NCBI GenBank assembly: GCA_965372745.1
Contig: CBDVDM010000018.1
Coordinates: 1 to 33,103 of the forward strand
DNA from: VRUG01 sp965372745
GTDB taxonomy: Bacteria; Planctomycetota; Phycisphaerae; Sedimentisphaerales; Anaerobacaceae
DNA length: 33,103 nucleotides
Direction: 5' to 3'
Below the pieces are notes generated by a model. It did not search any database. It saw only the letters and a list, made by a program, of their open reading frames with translations, and was not told the DNA's origin. The stretch's first letter is position 1, and the number at the start of each line of letters is the position of its first letter. Position numbers and translations under genes: made by a program. This document shows positions 33,028 through 33,103 of this stretch, one piece after another.

Positions 33028-33094
33028 ACCAACGTAGCTCAACGACAAAGCTCTGGTTTTGTAAACCAGTGGTTGTCGGTTCGACACCGAAGGA
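33028..33094 (+). tRNA. tRNA-Thr (UGU)-like gene, possibly degenerate
   Basis: Anticodon stem CTGGT/ACCAG with loop TTTGTAA (anticodon TGT); T-loop TTCGACA with TCGG/CCGA stem. The D-stem has only three good pairs, and the acceptor sides (ACCAACG and the AGGAGCC that follows the T-arm) do not pair. It may be a pseudogene or fragment. Confidence 0.45.
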
Positions 33095-33103
33095 GCCGCG
33101 AAG

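Overview
The window looks like chromosomal DNA from a Planctomycetota bacterium, probably class Phycisphaerae (Sedimentisphaerales-like). The signs are an H-X9-DG type planctomycete prepilin, a dockerin-bearing secreted protein of the CDFNxD...DFAxLAxxWL kind, a membrane-anchored helix-turn-helix protein, a small AST-KQLTHK type conserved protein, and AT-leaning DNA with many small secreted proteins. This placement is inference from protein style; there is no rRNA gene in the window.

Region 1 (1-15984) is mostly ordinary chromosome. It holds the 5' part of rnc and a STAS protein on the minus strand, then a plus-strand run of parvulin lipoprotein, acpS, mnmG and a radical SAM enzyme. A tRNA-Pro, a secreted protein plus a membrane-anchored HTH protein, arfB, two small secreted proteins, a TonB-dependent receptor with an unusual N-terminal coiled coil, tRNA-Val, a nitroreductase, tRNA-Ala, an RRM protein, a cold-shock protein, a small conserved protein and a THUMP/methyltransferase follow.

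Region 2 (15985-24762) is accessory. A minus-strand cassette (21346 down to 17494) encodes a DEDDy-type exonuclease, a TM0106-type RecB-like nuclease with its own exonuclease domain, a protein made of eight perfect STSQYGG octapeptide repeats, a glycine-zipper protein and a small coiled-coil protein. It is the best candidate here for an undescribed functional system. Around it lie members of a fibronectin-III-like (FN3) family. One copy (16392-16919) is split by a 246-nt hairpin-rich insertion that, when removed, restores the reading frame. Two full tandem paralogues (23337-24638) sit behind an array of 21-bp direct repeats that stay in helical phase. A decayed FN3 tail follows.

Region 3 (24879-31947) carries a WYL regulator with a near-consensus promoter, an ECF-like sigma factor translationally overlapping an anti-sigma protein with four zinc-binding ZAS motifs, a prepilin-like protein, a secreted protein with a C39-like peptidase domain and a Cys-rich tail, and a dockerin protein. 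These look like a regulated cell-surface/export set, but the functional link is inferred only from proximity.

Region 4 (31948-33103) has a chimeric ORF: a phage-portal-like N-terminus joined to the FN3 tail, starting at the same LEYRV point at which the FN3 copy at 16668 is broken. Behind it are degenerate ~57-bp repeats and a tRNA-Thr-like gene with a strong promoter but an unpaired acceptor stem.
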